Counted from the stretch's first letter, positions 36,416 to 46,912 are shown. The stretch: DNA of 64,000 bases from Gammaproteobacteria bacterium (GCA_013286785.1 JABDFC010000006.1:1-64000); one strand, 5' to 3'. Program-made: numbers and translations. The notes: generated from the letters alone by a model not told the origin.

Positions 36416-39234
36416 CAACAGATTATAAAGAGAGTTTAAATCTTCCGAATACAGCATTTCCCATGAAGGCCAATTTGGCTGAACGGGAACCAGAAGCTTT
36501 ACAGCGTTGGGCAGACATTCAACTCTATGAGCGATTAAAAGCAAATGCAAAAGGAAAGCCCAAATTTATTTTAGCGGATGGGCCTCCCTATGCCAATGGC
36601 CCTATTCATATTGGTCATGCGGTCAATAAGATTTTAAAAGACTTTATTATTAAATCCAAAATAATGAGTGGTTTTGATGCGCCTTATATTCCGGGTTGGG
36701 ATTGTCATGGTTTACCCATTGAGCTAAATGTCGAAAAACAAATTGGTAAGCCTGGGATTAAAGTCGATCCTAAAACGTTCAGAAAAAAGTGCCGAGAATA
36801 TGTGTTGGAGCAGATCACCCTTCAACGGGATGCTTTTGTTCGTTTAGGAGTGTTGGGAGACTTTGCTCATCCGTATCAAACCATGGATTCTCAGTACGAA
36901 GCAGATATCATCCGTTCGTTGGGTAAAGTTGCGAGTAATGGACATTTGCATAAGGGATTTAAGCCGGTACATTGGTGTGTAGAATGTGGATCGGCTTTAG
37001 CCGAGGCCGAAGTGGAATATCAAAATAAAATTTCTCCTTCCATTGATGTCATTTTTAAGGCCGAAGATGACCGGTTTCATTCTGCTTTCCGACAATTGCC
37101 TGCCCGGGATAAATCTTCTGCGATCGCAGTAGTGATTTGGACGACAACCCCTTGGACTTTGCCAGGAAATCAAGCCGTGGCACTCCATCCGGATTATCAA
37201 TATGCCCTGGTCCACTTTGCTGCAAAACCTGGATATTATTTGGTTGCCGCCGAATTGGTACCAGCTTTTGCAAAGAGCATTGGGTGCGAAGAATATCAGA
37301 TCATGGATACGTGCAAAGGATCGGCCTTAGAAGGTTTTTGGTTAAAACATCCGTTATATGATCGAAAAGTGCCGATTGTCTTGGGTGATCATGTGACCTT
37401 GGATTCTGGAACGGGCTGTGTCCATACTGCGCCCGCGCATGGTGTGGAAGATTTTGCCATTGGGGTCAAATATGGATTAACCATCGAGAGTGTTGTTCGA
37501 GGGGATGGGTGTTACCTCGTTGAAGTTCCTCGGTTTTCAGGGGAGCACGTTTTTAAAGTCAATGAGAAAATTATTGCCGCTCTCAAAGAAGATGGGACCT
37601 TGTTGCATGCAACCAAAATTGATCACAGTTATCCGCATTGTTGGCGGCATAAATGCCCGTTAATTTTTCGAGCCACTCAGCAGTGGTTTATCAGCATGGA
37701 ACAAAATGGATTAAAGAAAAGCGCTTTAAATGGGATCCAATCGGTTGAATGGATCCCAAACTGGGGTCAAGCCAGAATGGAAGGGATGGTCGATAGACCC
37801 GATTGGTGTATTTCTAGACAACGGACCTGGGGAGTGCCCATGGGTCTATTTCTGCATCGAGAAACCGGTGAACTCCATCCCAGAACCTTGGAACTCATCG
37901 AGACCGTTGCCAAAAAAATTGAACAAAGCGGAATAGACGCTTGGTTTGATCTTTCATTGGAAGAAATATTAAAAGAAGAAGCGAAAGATTACGAAAAATC
38001 GTCTGATACCCTAGATGTTTGGTTTGATTCGGGAGTCTCTCATTTTTGTGTTTTAGAAAAGCGTCCTGAATTAGGCTTTCCAGCCGATTTATATTTGGAA
38101 GGATCCGATCAACATCGAGGGTGGTTTCAATCATCCTTGCTGACTTCTATCGCAATGAAAGGGATCCCTCCTTTTCGCCAGGTGTTAACCCATGGGTTTA
38201 CGGTCGATGCAGAAGGCCGAAAAATGTCTAAATCACTTGGGAATGTGGTATTGCCGGAAAAAGTCATTAATACGTTGGGAGCCGACGTTTTACGTTTATG
38301 GGTTGCAGCGACCGATTACCGTTCGGAAATGGCAGTATCTGATACTATCTTAAAACAAACCAGTGATATTTATCGACGGATCCGAAATACCGCACGGTTT
38401 TTATTGGCCAATTTAAATGGCTTTGATCCCGCAATGCATCTAATTGCTCCGAAAGAATTATTAATTTTAGATCAGTTTATTGTTGAGCGTGCCAGAGTGT
38501 TGCAAGCGGATATCGTGCAAGCTTATGAGGAATACCAATTTCATATTGTTTATCAGAAAGTGCATCATTATTGTGCGGTAGAATTGGGCAGTTTTTATTT
38601 AGACATTATTAAAGACCGGCAATATACTGGCCAGCGGGATGGAATTCCCAGACGATCGGCGCAGACTGCACTGTATTATATTGTCGAATATCTGGTTCGA
38701 TGGATTGCGCCGTTATTAAGTTTTACGGCAGAAGAAATCTGGCAATACATCCCTGGGAAACGCGAGGATTCCGTATTTCTTTCGGGCTGGTATGATAAGT
38801 TGCCTCATTTTAACTTCGAACACCAAAAGATGAATAGCCTGTTTTGGGATTCAATTCTTACGATTCGCACAGAAGTGAACAAAGCATTAGAGGAAGCGAG
38901 AGCCGCCGGTATTATCGGCTCTGGGTTGGAAGCCGAAGTAGATCTTTTCTGTGAGGCTTCGCTGTATTCGGAATTAGCTCAATTGGGCGATGAATTGCGG
39001 TTTATTCTGATCACCTCTAGAGCAGATATTCATCCGTTAGAGGAGCGGCACAACAAAGCGAAAGAAACCGCGGTGTCAGGGTTATGGATCGATGTTTTTT
39101 CTTCTTCACATGCCAAATGTGAACGGTGTTGGCATCGACGCGAGGATATTAATGTGAACCCTCAATTTCCGGGGATTTGTGCGCGTTGTGTGGATAACGT
39201 GGCCGGCAGTGGGGAGCAACGGCAGTATGCGTAA
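36412..39234 (+). CDS. ileS: isoleucyl-tRNA synthetase
   Basis: 940 residues, class I synthetase. HIGH-type motif PYANGPIHIGHA, WDCHGLPIELNVEKQIG, editing (CP1) region with WTTTPWTLPGNQA, KMSKS in GRKMSKSLGNVVLP, and a C-terminal zinc site CERCWHRRED...CARCV. It overlaps ribF by 4 nt and lspA by 8 nt, indicating tight coupling. Bacterial-type architecture with no truncation. Confidence 0.97.
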   Translation: MTTDYKESLNLPNTAFPMKANLAEREPEALQRWADIQLYERLKANAKGKPKFILADGPPYANGPIHIGHAVNKILKDFIIKSKIMSGFDAPYIPGWDCHGLPIELNVEKQIGKPGIKVDPKTFRKKCREYVLEQITLQRDAFVRLGVLGDFAHPYQTMDSQYEADIIRSLGKVASNGHLHKGFKPVHWCVECGSALAEAEVEYQNKISPSIDVIFKAEDDRFHSAFRQLPARDKSSAIAVVIWTTTPWTLPGNQAVALHPDYQYALVHFAAKPGYYLVAAELVPAFAKSIGCEEYQIMDTCKGSALEGFWLKHPLYDRKVPIVLGDHVTLDSGTGCVHTAPAHGVEDFAIGVKYGLTIESVVRGDGCYLVEVPRFSGEHVFKVNEKIIAALKEDGTLLHATKIDHSYPHCWRHKCPLIFRATQQWFISMEQNGLKKSALNGIQSVEWIPNWGQARMEGMVDRPDWCISRQRTWGVPMGLFLHRETGELHPRTLELIETVAKKIEQSGIDAWFDLSLEEILKEEAKDYEKSSDTLDVWFDSGVSHFCVLEKRPELGFPADLYLEGSDQHRGWFQSSLLTSIAMKGIPPFRQVLTHGFTVDAEGRKMSKSLGNVVLPEKVINTLGADVLRLWVAATDYRSEMAVSDTILKQTSDIYRRIRNTARFLLANLNGFDPAMHLIAPKELLILDQFIVERARVLQADIVQAYEEYQFHIVYQKVHHYCAVELGSFYLDIIKDRQYTGQRDGIPRRSAQTALYYIVEYLVRWIAPLLSFTAEEIWQYIPGKREDSVFLSGWYDKLPHFNFEHQKMNSLFWDSILTIRTEVNKALEEARAAGIIGSGLEAEVDLFCEASLYSELAQLGDELRFILITSRADIHPLEERHNKAKETAVSGLWIDVFSSSHAKCERCWHRREDINVNPQFPGICARCVDNVAGSGEQRQYA

Positions 39235-39715
39235 ACCCTTGAATCGTAAAGTACTGTGGTTTTGGCTGTTCATCTCTGGGTTGGTGATTGTGTTGGATCA
39301 ACTCACCAAATTTTGGAGTACCGAGCATTTATCTGAAATACCCATTCGAATATTACCAGGCTTAGACTTAACACTGAGGTATAACACCGGTGCAGCCTTC
39401 AGTTTTTTGGCCGATGCTTCAGGATGGCAACGTTGGTTTTTTGTTGGTTTGGCATTCGGGGTGACGATAGTCATATATCTTTGGCTTAGAAGGTTGTCTA
39501 GAGACGATAGGCAAGAAGGATTGGCTTTGTCGCTTATTCTGGGTGGAGCTTTAGGCAATGTTATTGATCGCTTATGCCATGGTTATGTCATCGACTTTAT
39601 TTTACTGTATTATCAGCGGTGGGAGTGGCCTGCGTTTAATTTGGCGGATTCGGCGATTTGCTTAGGTGTTATTTTATTAACCCCCATTTTGCTGAAAGAG
39701 GCAAAACAAAAATAA
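39227..39715 (+). CDS. lspA: lipoprotein signal peptidase (signal peptidase II)
   Basis: 162 residues from ATG 39227 (MRKPLNRKVLWFWLFISGLV). Inner-membrane aspartyl protease that cleaves prolipoprotein signal peptides. Four transmembrane helices; catalytic aspartates in GNVIDRLCHGYVIDF and FNLADSAICLG. Last gene of the murJ-ribF-ileS-lspA run and convergent with a pilin gene 45 nt away. Confidence 0.94.
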   Translation: MRKPLNRKVLWFWLFISGLVIVLDQLTKFWSTEHLSEIPIRILPGLDLTLRYNTGAAFSFLADASGWQRWFFVGLAFGVTIVIYLWLRRLSRDDRQEGLALSLILGGALGNVIDRLCHGYVIDFILLYYQRWEWPAFNLADSAICLGVILLTPILLKEAKQK

Positions 39716-39760
39716 TTGATACCGTCAAACGTATTGGTAAGTACGTAATGGGCAGGGGTC

Positions 39761-40168
39761 CTATTGACTCCAGCAAACAGCAGGGGTTTGATCTCCGATA
39801 TTATCGATACTCATGCTTGCGCAAGAAGTTCCTTGTTCTGAATCAGTCGTTTGATACCCATCCGGTAAGGCCGTTGCCGTAATCGTATAACTAGAGGCGG
39901 TTGTGGTAGAAGAATACGAATAATTCGCAGTATTTGGGATAGATGTGTTGGGAGGCAGGGTGTTTGCTGCCGGATAAGTATTGTTTTGGGCGTTATATTC
40001 TTCGTAAGCGGATTGGATCTTCAGTAAATTTGTTATAGCTTCCGAGCGTCGTGATTTTTGCACTTCTTGATTATAAGAAGGGTAAGCAATAGCACTCAGT
40101 ATGGCAATAATCACTAGGGTGACCATTAATTCAATCAGCGTGAAACCTTTATTGTGTTGTTTTTTCAT
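39761..40168 (-). CDS. type IV pilin-like protein (PilE family)
   Basis: 135 residues. The class III signal KGFTLIELMVTLVIIAILSA has the prepilin peptidase site G-F-T-L-I-E and the N-terminal hydrophobic helix, followed by YPSYNQEVQKSRRSEAI. The C-terminal part carries two cysteines (GTSCASMS, AVCWSQ) likely forming the pilin disulfide loop. It resembles PilE, a minor pilin. A single gene on the minus strand. Confidence 0.88.
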   Translation of the reverse strand: MKKQHNKGFTLIELMVTLVIIAILSAIAYPSYNQEVQKSRRSEAITNLLKIQSAYEEYNAQNNTYPAANTLPPNTSIPNTANYSYSSTTTASSYTITATALPDGYQTTDSEQGTSCASMSIDNIGDQTPAVCWSQ

Positions 40169-40473
40169 AATGTGTACGTATGCATGCGTATCCTATTGGT
40201 TGTATCATCAACAAATTACCCTTCTACTATAAGTTTAGACAATCGAATTTGTGTTGGGTTTGTAATTTGGGATGTTTAAATTACAGTATTTCTCATATGG
40301 TCAGTGTATTTACATGTCTTGTTACACTATCATATACCATTAAGATTATTAAATTTTTGAACAGTCTCTTTTTACCAATAGACAAATCAAGAAAGAGGCT
40401 ACCTATTTCCAAAATAGAGTTAATTCGATCCCTGTTTTGATCAGGAAAGAGATCTAAGAATTATCTTTATATC
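40169..40473. other. intergenic stretch, nothing seen
   Basis: About 300 nt of AT-rich sequence between the pilin gene and the poly-Q gene. An 86-codon plus-strand frame lies inside, but its product is unlike any protein I know and it has no clear ribosome site. No hairpin terminator or repeat was noticed. Confidence 0.35.
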
Positions 40474-42318
40474 TTAACCTGTTAGAGCTCTACCCACAAT
40501 TTTAAAATTATTATTTGAGCTTCTAATGTCACGTGATCTTTCTAACAACTGCTCCCATGTATAGCTTGTGCCTTGCATAGAATCTTTAGCTGCTAAAAAT
40601 AAATTTAAATTGTCAAATGTAATGCCTGCTTCTTTAAGAGGATAACATGCCATTTCAATGGCGATACTTGGCAACTTTCCGTTATGATGCTTTTGATGAG
40701 CTTTAAACAGTCCACCAGTAACAAGAGTATCTTTTGATTGCGAAATGTCTTTACTATTGACAAAAAGACTTGCATCAAAAAACCCGATGGTTTGTTCGAG
40801 TTCGTATCCTGTTTGTTGTTGCTGCTGTTGCTGCTGTTGCTGCTGTTGCTGTCGTCCTGGAAGTTTGATAGTTATTTTCCTATGTGAGCCTTTGATGTTG
40901 TCAACACTGCCTTCAAGTTTCCCTTGTGTTCGATCTCCAAACAAGGTTAAAATTTCTTCATAACGAATATCAGAAGGAGTAGGTTTGCTTAACATTCTCT
41001 TGATTAAATCCAAGTTATTTGGATTCAGCGGTAAAAGTAATTGAAAAGCATTTTCAAGCTGAAAATTTTCTCTATTTTTTTCTCGTTCGGCATCCATTTT
41101 CTTTTGAATTTCCAAACGTTGTGCTTCCTGTTCGAGATAACTTCTTTTTAAGACTTCTTTTTCCAGTCTCTTAGCGTCCACTTTTGCTTTATAGGCCTCA
41201 GTTTGTTGCTTTCTTTCTTCAATTGCCTTTTGTATCGCCATACTCTGTTCATTATTGTTGTTGTTATTATTATTGTTGTCATCATTAACTAATGACACTG
41301 TTTCAATTCGATCGGAGTCAAGGACAGTTGTACTCTTAGGTTTTGTTTTTTTCTTTTTCTTGGTAGAATTTTTTACTGATTTTTGAGTTTTCTTAGGATG
41401 TTCCGCCAACTTCGGACCTTCCCCTGTTTTTTTATTTTGAGGATTCTTATTCTCAAGAAATGTTACTTCCGCACCTAAGCTACTTAGATTTTTCATTAAA
41501 GTTTCTTTTGATACTTCGAATGGAATTTTCATTATAATTTCTTTTATTTCTTCCAAGTAAAGTTTTGTCTCATAGGCACAGTTATAGATTTTCCAATACA
41601 TGTTAAAAGTTTCTGGATCACATTTATTTCTATCGAGAAGGCAATTTTCGAATTTTTCTTTCCTTTCGTTAAATTCTACTTTACCAATAAGAGTCTCCAT
41701 GCGTGATTCAACTGAATGTCCCAAGGATAAATTTCGTGTTATTAGCGAACAAACCTCAGTAAGGAGGGTGTCGGTAGTGTCGACTAGATCTGTAGGAGTT
41801 AGTTTTTCGAAAGCAACGACGCTATATCCATCATTATCCTTCCCTCTATGAACGATTTTAACCTCTTCCAATAAGAATTTTTGACCTTTACTGATTCTGG
41901 GCGCTAGGAGTTTTATTGCTTCTTTTAAAAAATGATTCTCACTATAGCTGCTACGATCGTTACTTTTTTGCTTATGGGAAGTATCAATGCTCCCTTGTCG
42001 TGTGGAAAGAGATTTAAAAAAATGATAGTGTAATTCATCAATTAAATCTTGACTAATTGGACTTTTCTTAATTATTTTTAATAGTGCTCCATAAACACTT
42101 ACTCGGGAATCTACTTCCTCACGAAGACCAATGATATCGAGCATTGTTAGGTTTTTAGAAAGTCCTGGTATATGCTGATTGTCAAAATATCGTTGTATAT
42201 CATCTAATTGTGCTGTATTCAAAAATAGTTTTAGATGATAATTATAGTTAAAACGAGCTTTTATCAATTGCTCAATTTCAGAGATAACTTTCTCTAGTTC
42301 AGGGTTAATCGTAAACAT
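40474..42318 (-). CDS. poly-N/poly-Q protein with HicA-like C-terminal region
   Basis: 614 residues, function unknown. Residues 1-290 are helical and unrecognised; 300-330 are lysine-rich; a run of about nine Asn near 350 precedes a long charged coiled coil (365-420). The end (about 450-570) resembles a HicA double-stranded-RNA-binding fold: RYEEILTLFG, GSHRKITIKLPGR, KHHNGKLPSIAIEM and LKEAGITFDNL, with about 13 Gln inserted in the middle. In HicA the His of GSH is catalytic. Homopolymer tracts and modular structure suggest a eukaryote-directed effector. The HicA call is tentative. Confidence 0.65.
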   Translation of the reverse strand: MFTINPELEKVISEIEQLIKARFNYNYHLKLFLNTAQLDDIQRYFDNQHIPGLSKNLTMLDIIGLREEVDSRVSVYGALLKIIKKSPISQDLIDELHYHFFKSLSTRQGSIDTSHKQKSNDRSSYSENHFLKEAIKLLAPRISKGQKFLLEEVKIVHRGKDNDGYSVVAFEKLTPTDLVDTTDTLLTEVCSLITRNLSLGHSVESRMETLIGKVEFNERKEKFENCLLDRNKCDPETFNMYWKIYNCAYETKLYLEEIKEIIMKIPFEVSKETLMKNLSSLGAEVTFLENKNPQNKKTGEGPKLAEHPKKTQKSVKNSTKKKKKTKPKSTTVLDSDRIETVSLVNDDNNNNNNNNNEQSMAIQKAIEERKQQTEAYKAKVDAKRLEKEVLKRSYLEQEAQRLEIQKKMDAEREKNRENFQLENAFQLLLPLNPNNLDLIKRMLSKPTPSDIRYEEILTLFGDRTQGKLEGSVDNIKGSHRKITIKLPGRQQQQQQQQQQQQQTGYELEQTIGFFDASLFVNSKDISQSKDTLVTGGLFKAHQKHHNGKLPSIAIEMACYPLKEAGITFDNLNLFLAAKDSMQGTSYTWEQLLERSRDIRSSNNNFKIVGRALTG

Positions 42319-42565
42319 GTTATCTCCTCTTTTTCAAGACAGCCATTTAAGTGAGTTACAAGAATACCTTTTCTATGTATTTATGTCAATCATATATTTA
42401 AGTTTTTTAAGGAGATACAAGTAAGTTTACAGGGAGAAGATTTTTTCAGGTGCTGATAATATTCCAACTGCAGGCAGGAATAAAAACATTAGAATGAGAC
42501 TAAGATGTTCAATCTAAAAGGAAGTAACAAATACCGTTTGAGAATGTTCTAGGAGGAACACAGTG

Positions 42566-43081
42566 TTATGGACAACTGACCTGCTGGGATTGCAGTGCGC
42601 CATTTGTGGCAGTTAAATTGTAGGTAATTTGATATCCACGGCTGCAATCGGTTGGTTTAATGGTAAAAACATACTCAGTCGTTGTTGGGAACCCGCTGGG
42701 TTGATAGACAATGCTGCTGGCGATATCAAGACTAATGGCGCTGGCGTCACTGGGTTGATAGGTGTGCAGTATGTCTCCACTGGAAACTCCAATGATTTGC
42801 CAACCATATTGCCATACGGCAGCTGTGTCGTTGCAAGTGGTACTTCCAGCGCTATTCAGCGCACAAATTTTGACGTTTTCCCCGCGATGCAGTGCCTCGC
42901 TTTTGGTGAGCCGGATCGCAGTATTCAGTGTATTTGCAAGTTCTGTGGCATGATTGTCTGCAATGAAGGTCAGGTAGTTGGGGATAGCGAGGGTGGCTAA
43001 AATTGCGGCAATGACAATGACAATCACCAGTTCAATGATACTGAAGCCAATCGCGGAAAAAGGATCTTTAGTGTTATTCAT
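42566..43081 (-). CDS. GspH/FimT family pseudopilin
   Basis: 171 residues from ATG 43081 (a GTG at 43099 adds six). Prepilin signal AIGFSIIELVIVIVIAAILA with the cleavage site G-F-S-I-I-E, then IPNYLTFIADNHATELANTL, ICALNSAGSTTC and a closing cysteine, the GspH/FimT layout. A minor pilin that helps start type IV pilus assembly. The GTG option would overlap the upstream sister gene by 10 nt; both lie on the minus strand. Confidence 0.85.
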   Translation of the reverse strand: MNNTKDPFSAIGFSIIELVIVIVIAAILATLAIPNYLTFIADNHATELANTLNTAIRLTKSEALHRGENVKICALNSAGSTTCNDTAAVWQYGWQIIGVSSGDILHTYQPSDASAISLDIASSIVYQPSGFPTTTEYVFTIKPTDCSRGYQITYNLTATNGALQSQQVSCP

Positions 43082-43089
43082 ATTTTCTT

Positions 43090-43665
43090 TTATCGGCACG
43101 TAAACGAGGTTGCCATAGGGGTTTCGGGATTTTTCAGTGGAATACCCAAAATTGGATGTTTTGTGGGTTTGTACGTTCGGCAGCCTTTATTGATAACCAG
43201 TCCATCGATGTCTAATCGCTCTTTATTGGCGGGACAATAGAAGAAAGTTCCGGTATTGAAGGTCATGCCATTGGGTTGGATGTTTAGATGTTGGCCAAAT
43301 TGTTTGAAAATTAATTGCCCATGCCGAATCCCAGGAAAAACTCTTAGGATTTGTTGGAGGTGAGGCTGGTCCGATAGCGTTGGGTTAACAAAGATGATAA
43401 AGCCAGCGGTCCATTGTTGTGCTTGGCAGTGATGGTGGTCAGCACTGCCACAGAGGGTGATATTTTCTTGCCGAATAAAGGCTTCTTGTTTAGCGTATTC
43501 AATCGCCGTTTTGAGTCGTTCTAGGGTCGCTTCTCTTTCTTCTCGGATCAGAAATTGTTCGAAAGTGGGGGTGGCAAAGCTGATGAGGATAAGTGCGATA
43601 ACAATAACTGTATATAATTCCAGAATAGAATAGCCTTCGGAGCAGCGTTGAATGGAGGGTTTCAT
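43090..43665 (-). CDS. GspH/FimT family pseudopilin, second copy
   Basis: 191 residues from ATG 43665 (MKPSIQRCSEGYSILELYTV). The prepilin cleavage site is G-Y-S-I-L-E, followed by the hydrophobic helix VIVIALILISFATP and LERLKTAIEYAKQEAFIRQE, ITLCGSADHHHC, AGFIIFVN. Similar in plan to the gene after it but clearly diverged. These two form a small minor-pilin operon. Confidence 0.82.
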   Translation of the reverse strand: MKPSIQRCSEGYSILELYTVIVIALILISFATPTFEQFLIREEREATLERLKTAIEYAKQEAFIRQENITLCGSADHHHCQAQQWTAGFIIFVNPTLSDQPHLQQILRVFPGIRHGQLIFKQFGQHLNIQPNGMTFNTGTFFYCPANKERLDIDGLVINKGCRTYKPTKHPILGIPLKNPETPMATSFTCR

Positions 43666-43775
43666 TTTGTGGCCGTGCATTTGGGAAAATCGGGCTCATG
43701 ATTTGTGTCAGTTATAAAAAAATGCTACTCTTTTTATTTTATTTAACAATGGGACAAATATGTCGGTGTTGAATT

Positions 43776-44201
43776 ATGAAAGTTAAATCACAATTTTGGT
43801 TGCTGGGAAGCTGTTTGTTGTTATCGGGCTGTGTGGGTTTAAGTGCCGATCGCTATTTGGCCAATAAGCGCACTTATATGCTCGATCAAGGGAATCCGCC
43901 TTCTTATGTTATTGGATATTCAGATGGGTGCTCCTCTGGTCGTCGCTTAGGTGGAGATAAGCGGTTTGTGTATCGCAAAAACAATACGCAATTTGATAAA
44001 GATGCTTTGTATGCGCGTGGGTGGCAAGAAGCTCAAATCAATTGCCGAAATGAAGCCTTGGTGGATAAAAACGCGGGCCTCATTCCTGGCAATAAAAAGA
44101 AAAAAAATGAAGTCGATCCTCTTCAACCACAGAAAAGCGATCCAGCCAATGCGGCTGCAGAAGCTGAGATGCGTGAGATCTGGGAAGAACTGAAAAAATA
44201 A
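43776..44201 (+). CDS. small lipoprotein with GYSDGCSSG motif
   Basis: 141 residues. Signal peptide and lipobox QFWLLGSCLLLSGC predict a lipid-anchored protein. It has YVIGYSDGCSSGRRLGGDKR, then a second Cys-containing segment ARGWQEAQINCRNEA; the two cysteines may pair. The tail is Lys/Asn-rich. Function unknown. It precedes fmdB-aspS on the same strand. Confidence 0.75.
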   Translation: MKVKSQFWLLGSCLLLSGCVGLSADRYLANKRTYMLDQGNPPSYVIGYSDGCSSGRRLGGDKRFVYRKNNTQFDKDALYARGWQEAQINCRNEALVDKNAGLIPGNKKKKNEVDPLQPQKSDPANAAAEAEMREIWEELKK

Positions 44202-44241
44202 GTCTCAAACTCATTGTCTTTTATCTTGAGAAGTAGTTGCT

Positions 44242-44547
44242 ATGCCAATTTATGAATACGTTTGTAATGCTTGCGGCCATGCAGTTGATGTGTTTCAAGG
44301 GATGAACGATCCCCAATTAACGGAATGCCCTAAGTGTCACCAAGCTGCATTAACGAAATTAATTTCCGCGGCTGGCTTTCGGTTAAAAGGGGGCGGCTGG
44401 TATGAAACGGATTTTAAGAAAGAAGGGGATAAGAAGAAAAATTTAGTCAGTGGTACCGAACCTGCTTCGGTAACGCCTAAATCGGACAGTGGAAAAGAAA
44501 CTGTAGCCACTCCAGCACCAAAACCTAAAACAGAGTCGACCGAATAA
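44242..44547 (+). CDS. FmdB-family zinc ribbon protein
   Basis: 101 residues starting MPIYEYVCNACGHAVDVFQG with CPKCHQAALTKLISAAGF; two CxxC pairs form the zinc ribbon typical of the FmdB regulatory family. The C-terminal half is low-complexity (Lys, Pro, Thr). It lies 29 nt upstream of aspS, its usual neighbour. A regulatory role is assumed from the family, not shown. Confidence 0.85.
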   Translation: MPIYEYVCNACGHAVDVFQGMNDPQLTECPKCHQAALTKLISAAGFRLKGGGWYETDFKKEGDKKKNLVSGTEPASVTPKSDSGKETVATPAPKPKTESTE

Positions 44548-44576
44548 TCGGCTGACAGCTTACCAAGGATTTTTTT

Positions 44577-46361
44577 ATGCGTAGCAATTATTCTGGACAT
44601 CTCAACGAAACTTTTATTGGAAAAACGGTGGTGATTTGCGGTTGGGTTCACTATCGACGTGATTTAGGAGGACTCATTTTTCTTGAAGTCCGCGATCGAA
44701 CCGGTTTAGTCCAAGTGGTTTTTTCACCGCAAGAACAATCCAAAGAACTGTTTAGCTTGGCGGAAGAAATTAGAAAAGAATATGTTGTGCAAATAACCGG
44801 GCTCGTTCGTAAACGGCCGGCAGGAACAGAAAACCCAGAGTCTCCCACGGGAGCTGTGGAAATATCGGTCACTCAAATGGTTATTTTATCGCGGGCTGAA
44901 CCCTTACCTTTTTATCCAGACGATCATCAAACCGTTACCGAAGAATTACGGTTAAAATATCGTTATTTAGATTTACGTCGTCCCGATATGTTCTCGCGAT
45001 TTAAGCTTCGGACCGAAGTGATTCGAGTGATGAGAAGTTATTTAGAAGAGCACGGGTTCTTAGATATCGAGACGCCTATTTTAACCAAAGCGACACCCGA
45101 AGGGGCACGGGATTACTTGGTGCCGAGTCGTACTTATCCGGGATCATTTTTTGCATTACCGCAATCACCCCAATTATTTAAACAATTATTGATGATGTCA
45201 GGTTTTGAACGGTATTATCAAATCGCGCGTTGTTTTCGAGACGAAGATTTAAGGGCCGATAGACAACCTGAATTTACTCAATTGGATTTAGAAGCTTCTT
45301 TTATTAATGAAGAGTTTATCATTACTTTAATTGAAGAGTTGATCCGAAGAATATTTGCTTCGTTATTATCAGTAACATTGCCAAATCCTTTTCCTAGGAT
45401 GACGTATCAAGAAGCCATCAGTCGGTTTGGTATTGATAGGCCCGATCTCAGAAATCCCTTGGAAATAGTCGAAATTTCCGATTTGGTTCAAGCGGTTGAA
45501 TTTAAGGTCTTTTCTGGGCCTGCCAATGATCCAGATGGTCGTGTTGCTGCGTTACGGGTTCCCAATGGGGGCGAACGGTTAAGCCGCAAAGAAATCGATG
45601 ACTATACCAACTTCGTTGGCATGTTTGGGGCCAAAGGGCTTGCGTATATTAAAGTGAATCGTCGAAGCGAAGGCCGAGAAGGATTACAATCCCCAATTTT
45701 AAAATTTTTACCGGATGAGATCATTCAGGCGATTTTAGATCGCGTGCAGGCAACCGATGGTGATATTATTTTCTTCGGTGCGGATAAGGCTAAGGTTGTG
45801 AACGATTCTTTAGCCGCACTTCGTAATAAGTTGGGACAAGATCTGGGGTTATTGCAAGGCGAATGGAAACCGCTCTGGGTGGTTGATTTTCCAATGTTCG
45901 AATGGGATGCGAATCACAAACGGTGGCAAGCAGTGCATCATCCTTTTACGTCTCCGCAGTCGATGGATGTGGCAGCGGTCGAAGCAAATCCAGGCGAATG
46001 TACCGCGCGTGCCTATGACATTATTTTGAATGGCACTGAATTGGGCGGTGGTTCAATTCGGATCCACAACCCTGAAATGCAGCAAGCAGTTTTTCGAATT
46101 TTAGGCATTGAAAAAGAAGAAGCAGAAGAACGCTTTGGTTTCTTTTTGGATGCGTTAAAATACGGGTGTCCGCCGCATGGTGGGTTGGCCATTGGTCTTG
46201 ATCGCTTGATCATGTTGATGAGTGGCTCGACTTCGATTCGCGATGTGATTGCTTTTCCCAAAACACAAACCGCGAGCTGTCCTTTGACTTCAGCACCTTC
46301 AACGGTACCGGTGGAGCAGTTAAAAGAATTGGGAATTCGAACGGCAGTAAAACCGGGTTGA
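44577..46361 (+). CDS. aspS: aspartyl-tRNA synthetase
   Basis: 594 residues, class IIb. N-terminal OB fold [20 protein letters not shown]; motif 2 [23 protein letters not shown] insertion in the middle; motif 3 [15 protein letters not shown], ending with [17 protein letters not shown]. Bacterial type with the large insertion. Whether it is discriminating or also charges tRNA-Asn cannot be told here. Convergent with gcvR, 5 nt apart. Confidence 0.95.
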   Translation: MRSNYSGHLNETFIGKTVVICGWVHYRRDLGGLIFLEVRDRTGLVQVVFSPQEQSKELFSLAEEIRKEYVVQITGLVRKRPAGTENPESPTGAVEISVTQMVILSRAEPLPFYPDDHQTVTEELRLKYRYLDLRRPDMFSRFKLRTEVIRVMRSYLEEHGFLDIETPILTKATPEGARDYLVPSRTYPGSFFALPQSPQLFKQLLMMSGFERYYQIARCFRDEDLRADRQPEFTQLDLEASFINEEFIITLIEELIRRIFASLLSVTLPNPFPRMTYQEAISRFGIDRPDLRNPLEIVEISDLVQAVEFKVFSGPANDPDGRVAALRVPNGGERLSRKEIDDYTNFVGMFGAKGLAYIKVNRRSEGREGLQSPILKFLPDEIIQAILDRVQATDGDIIFFGADKAKVVNDSLAALRNKLGQDLGLLQGEWKPLWVVDFPMFEWDANHKRWQAVHHPFTSPQSMDVAAVEANPGECTARAYDIILNGTELGGGSIRIHNPEMQQAVFRILGIEKEEAEERFGFFLDALKYGCPPHGGLAIGLDRLIMLMSGSTSIRDVIAFPKTQTASCPLTSAPSTVPVEQLKELGIRTAVKPG

Positions 46362-46366
46362 ATGGT

Positions 46367-46912
46367 TTAAAGCGAAGCAGCGCGAATGGGTTCGATAAAC
46401 CCGTCTAAATTGTGATCATCGCAGTAACTCATGAATTTATCTCTGAGTGTTGCAAGATGTACATCGTGTGGGACATTCATTTTTAGCTGCAGTGAGGCCA
46501 TTCGAGTTCCAGTGTGGGCCATATAAGTATGCGCAGAAATTTCTTCAATGGCGACCGAATGTTTCATAAGAAAGTTAGCTATCTCATTCAAGATTCCCTT
46601 ACGATCGATGGCAACCACTTGAATGGTATAGGACATCAGCTGGCTTGAAACGCTGGGTTCGTGGGTTCGTCGAGTTTGGATATTGAGCCCTAGCCGTTGT
46701 TCGAGGTTAGGCAGGGTCGCTTCCATTTTGGCAATGGCACCCCAACTCCCGGCCAGCAAGAGGACCATGACCACTTCTTGGCCTAAGACATTTATTTTAG
46801 TATTCAATAGGTTACAGCCACATTGGACGCAGGCGCGAGAAAGATCGGTGATCATTTCAGGCCGGTTGGGTCCCATAGCGGAAACAATTAAATAATTATA
46901 CTTGGGGATCAC
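46367..46912 (-). CDS. gcvR: GcvR-like ACT-domain regulator
   Basis: 181 residues made of two ACT domains (about 6-80 and 93-175): VSAMGPNRPEMITDLSRACV with NLLNTKINVLG, and QVVAIDRKGILNEIANFLM with AIEEISAHTY. GcvR binds GcvA and represses glycine cleavage genes in enterobacteria. Its closeness to dapA on the other strand is typical. Confidence 0.82.
   Translation of the reverse strand: MIPKYNYLIVSAMGPNRPEMITDLSRACVQCGCNLLNTKINVLGQEVVMVLLLAGSWGAIAKMEATLPNLEQRLGLNIQTRRTHEPSVSSQLMSYTIQVVAIDRKGILNEIANFLMKHSVAIEEISAHTYMAHTGTRMASLQLKMNVPHDVHLATLRDKFMSYCDDHNLDGFIEPIRAASL

Noticed and set aside
40180-40440. 86-codon plus-strand frame upstream of the pilin gene
   Set aside because: Low-complexity, hydrophobic/Cys-rich product with no family resemblance and no ribosome site.
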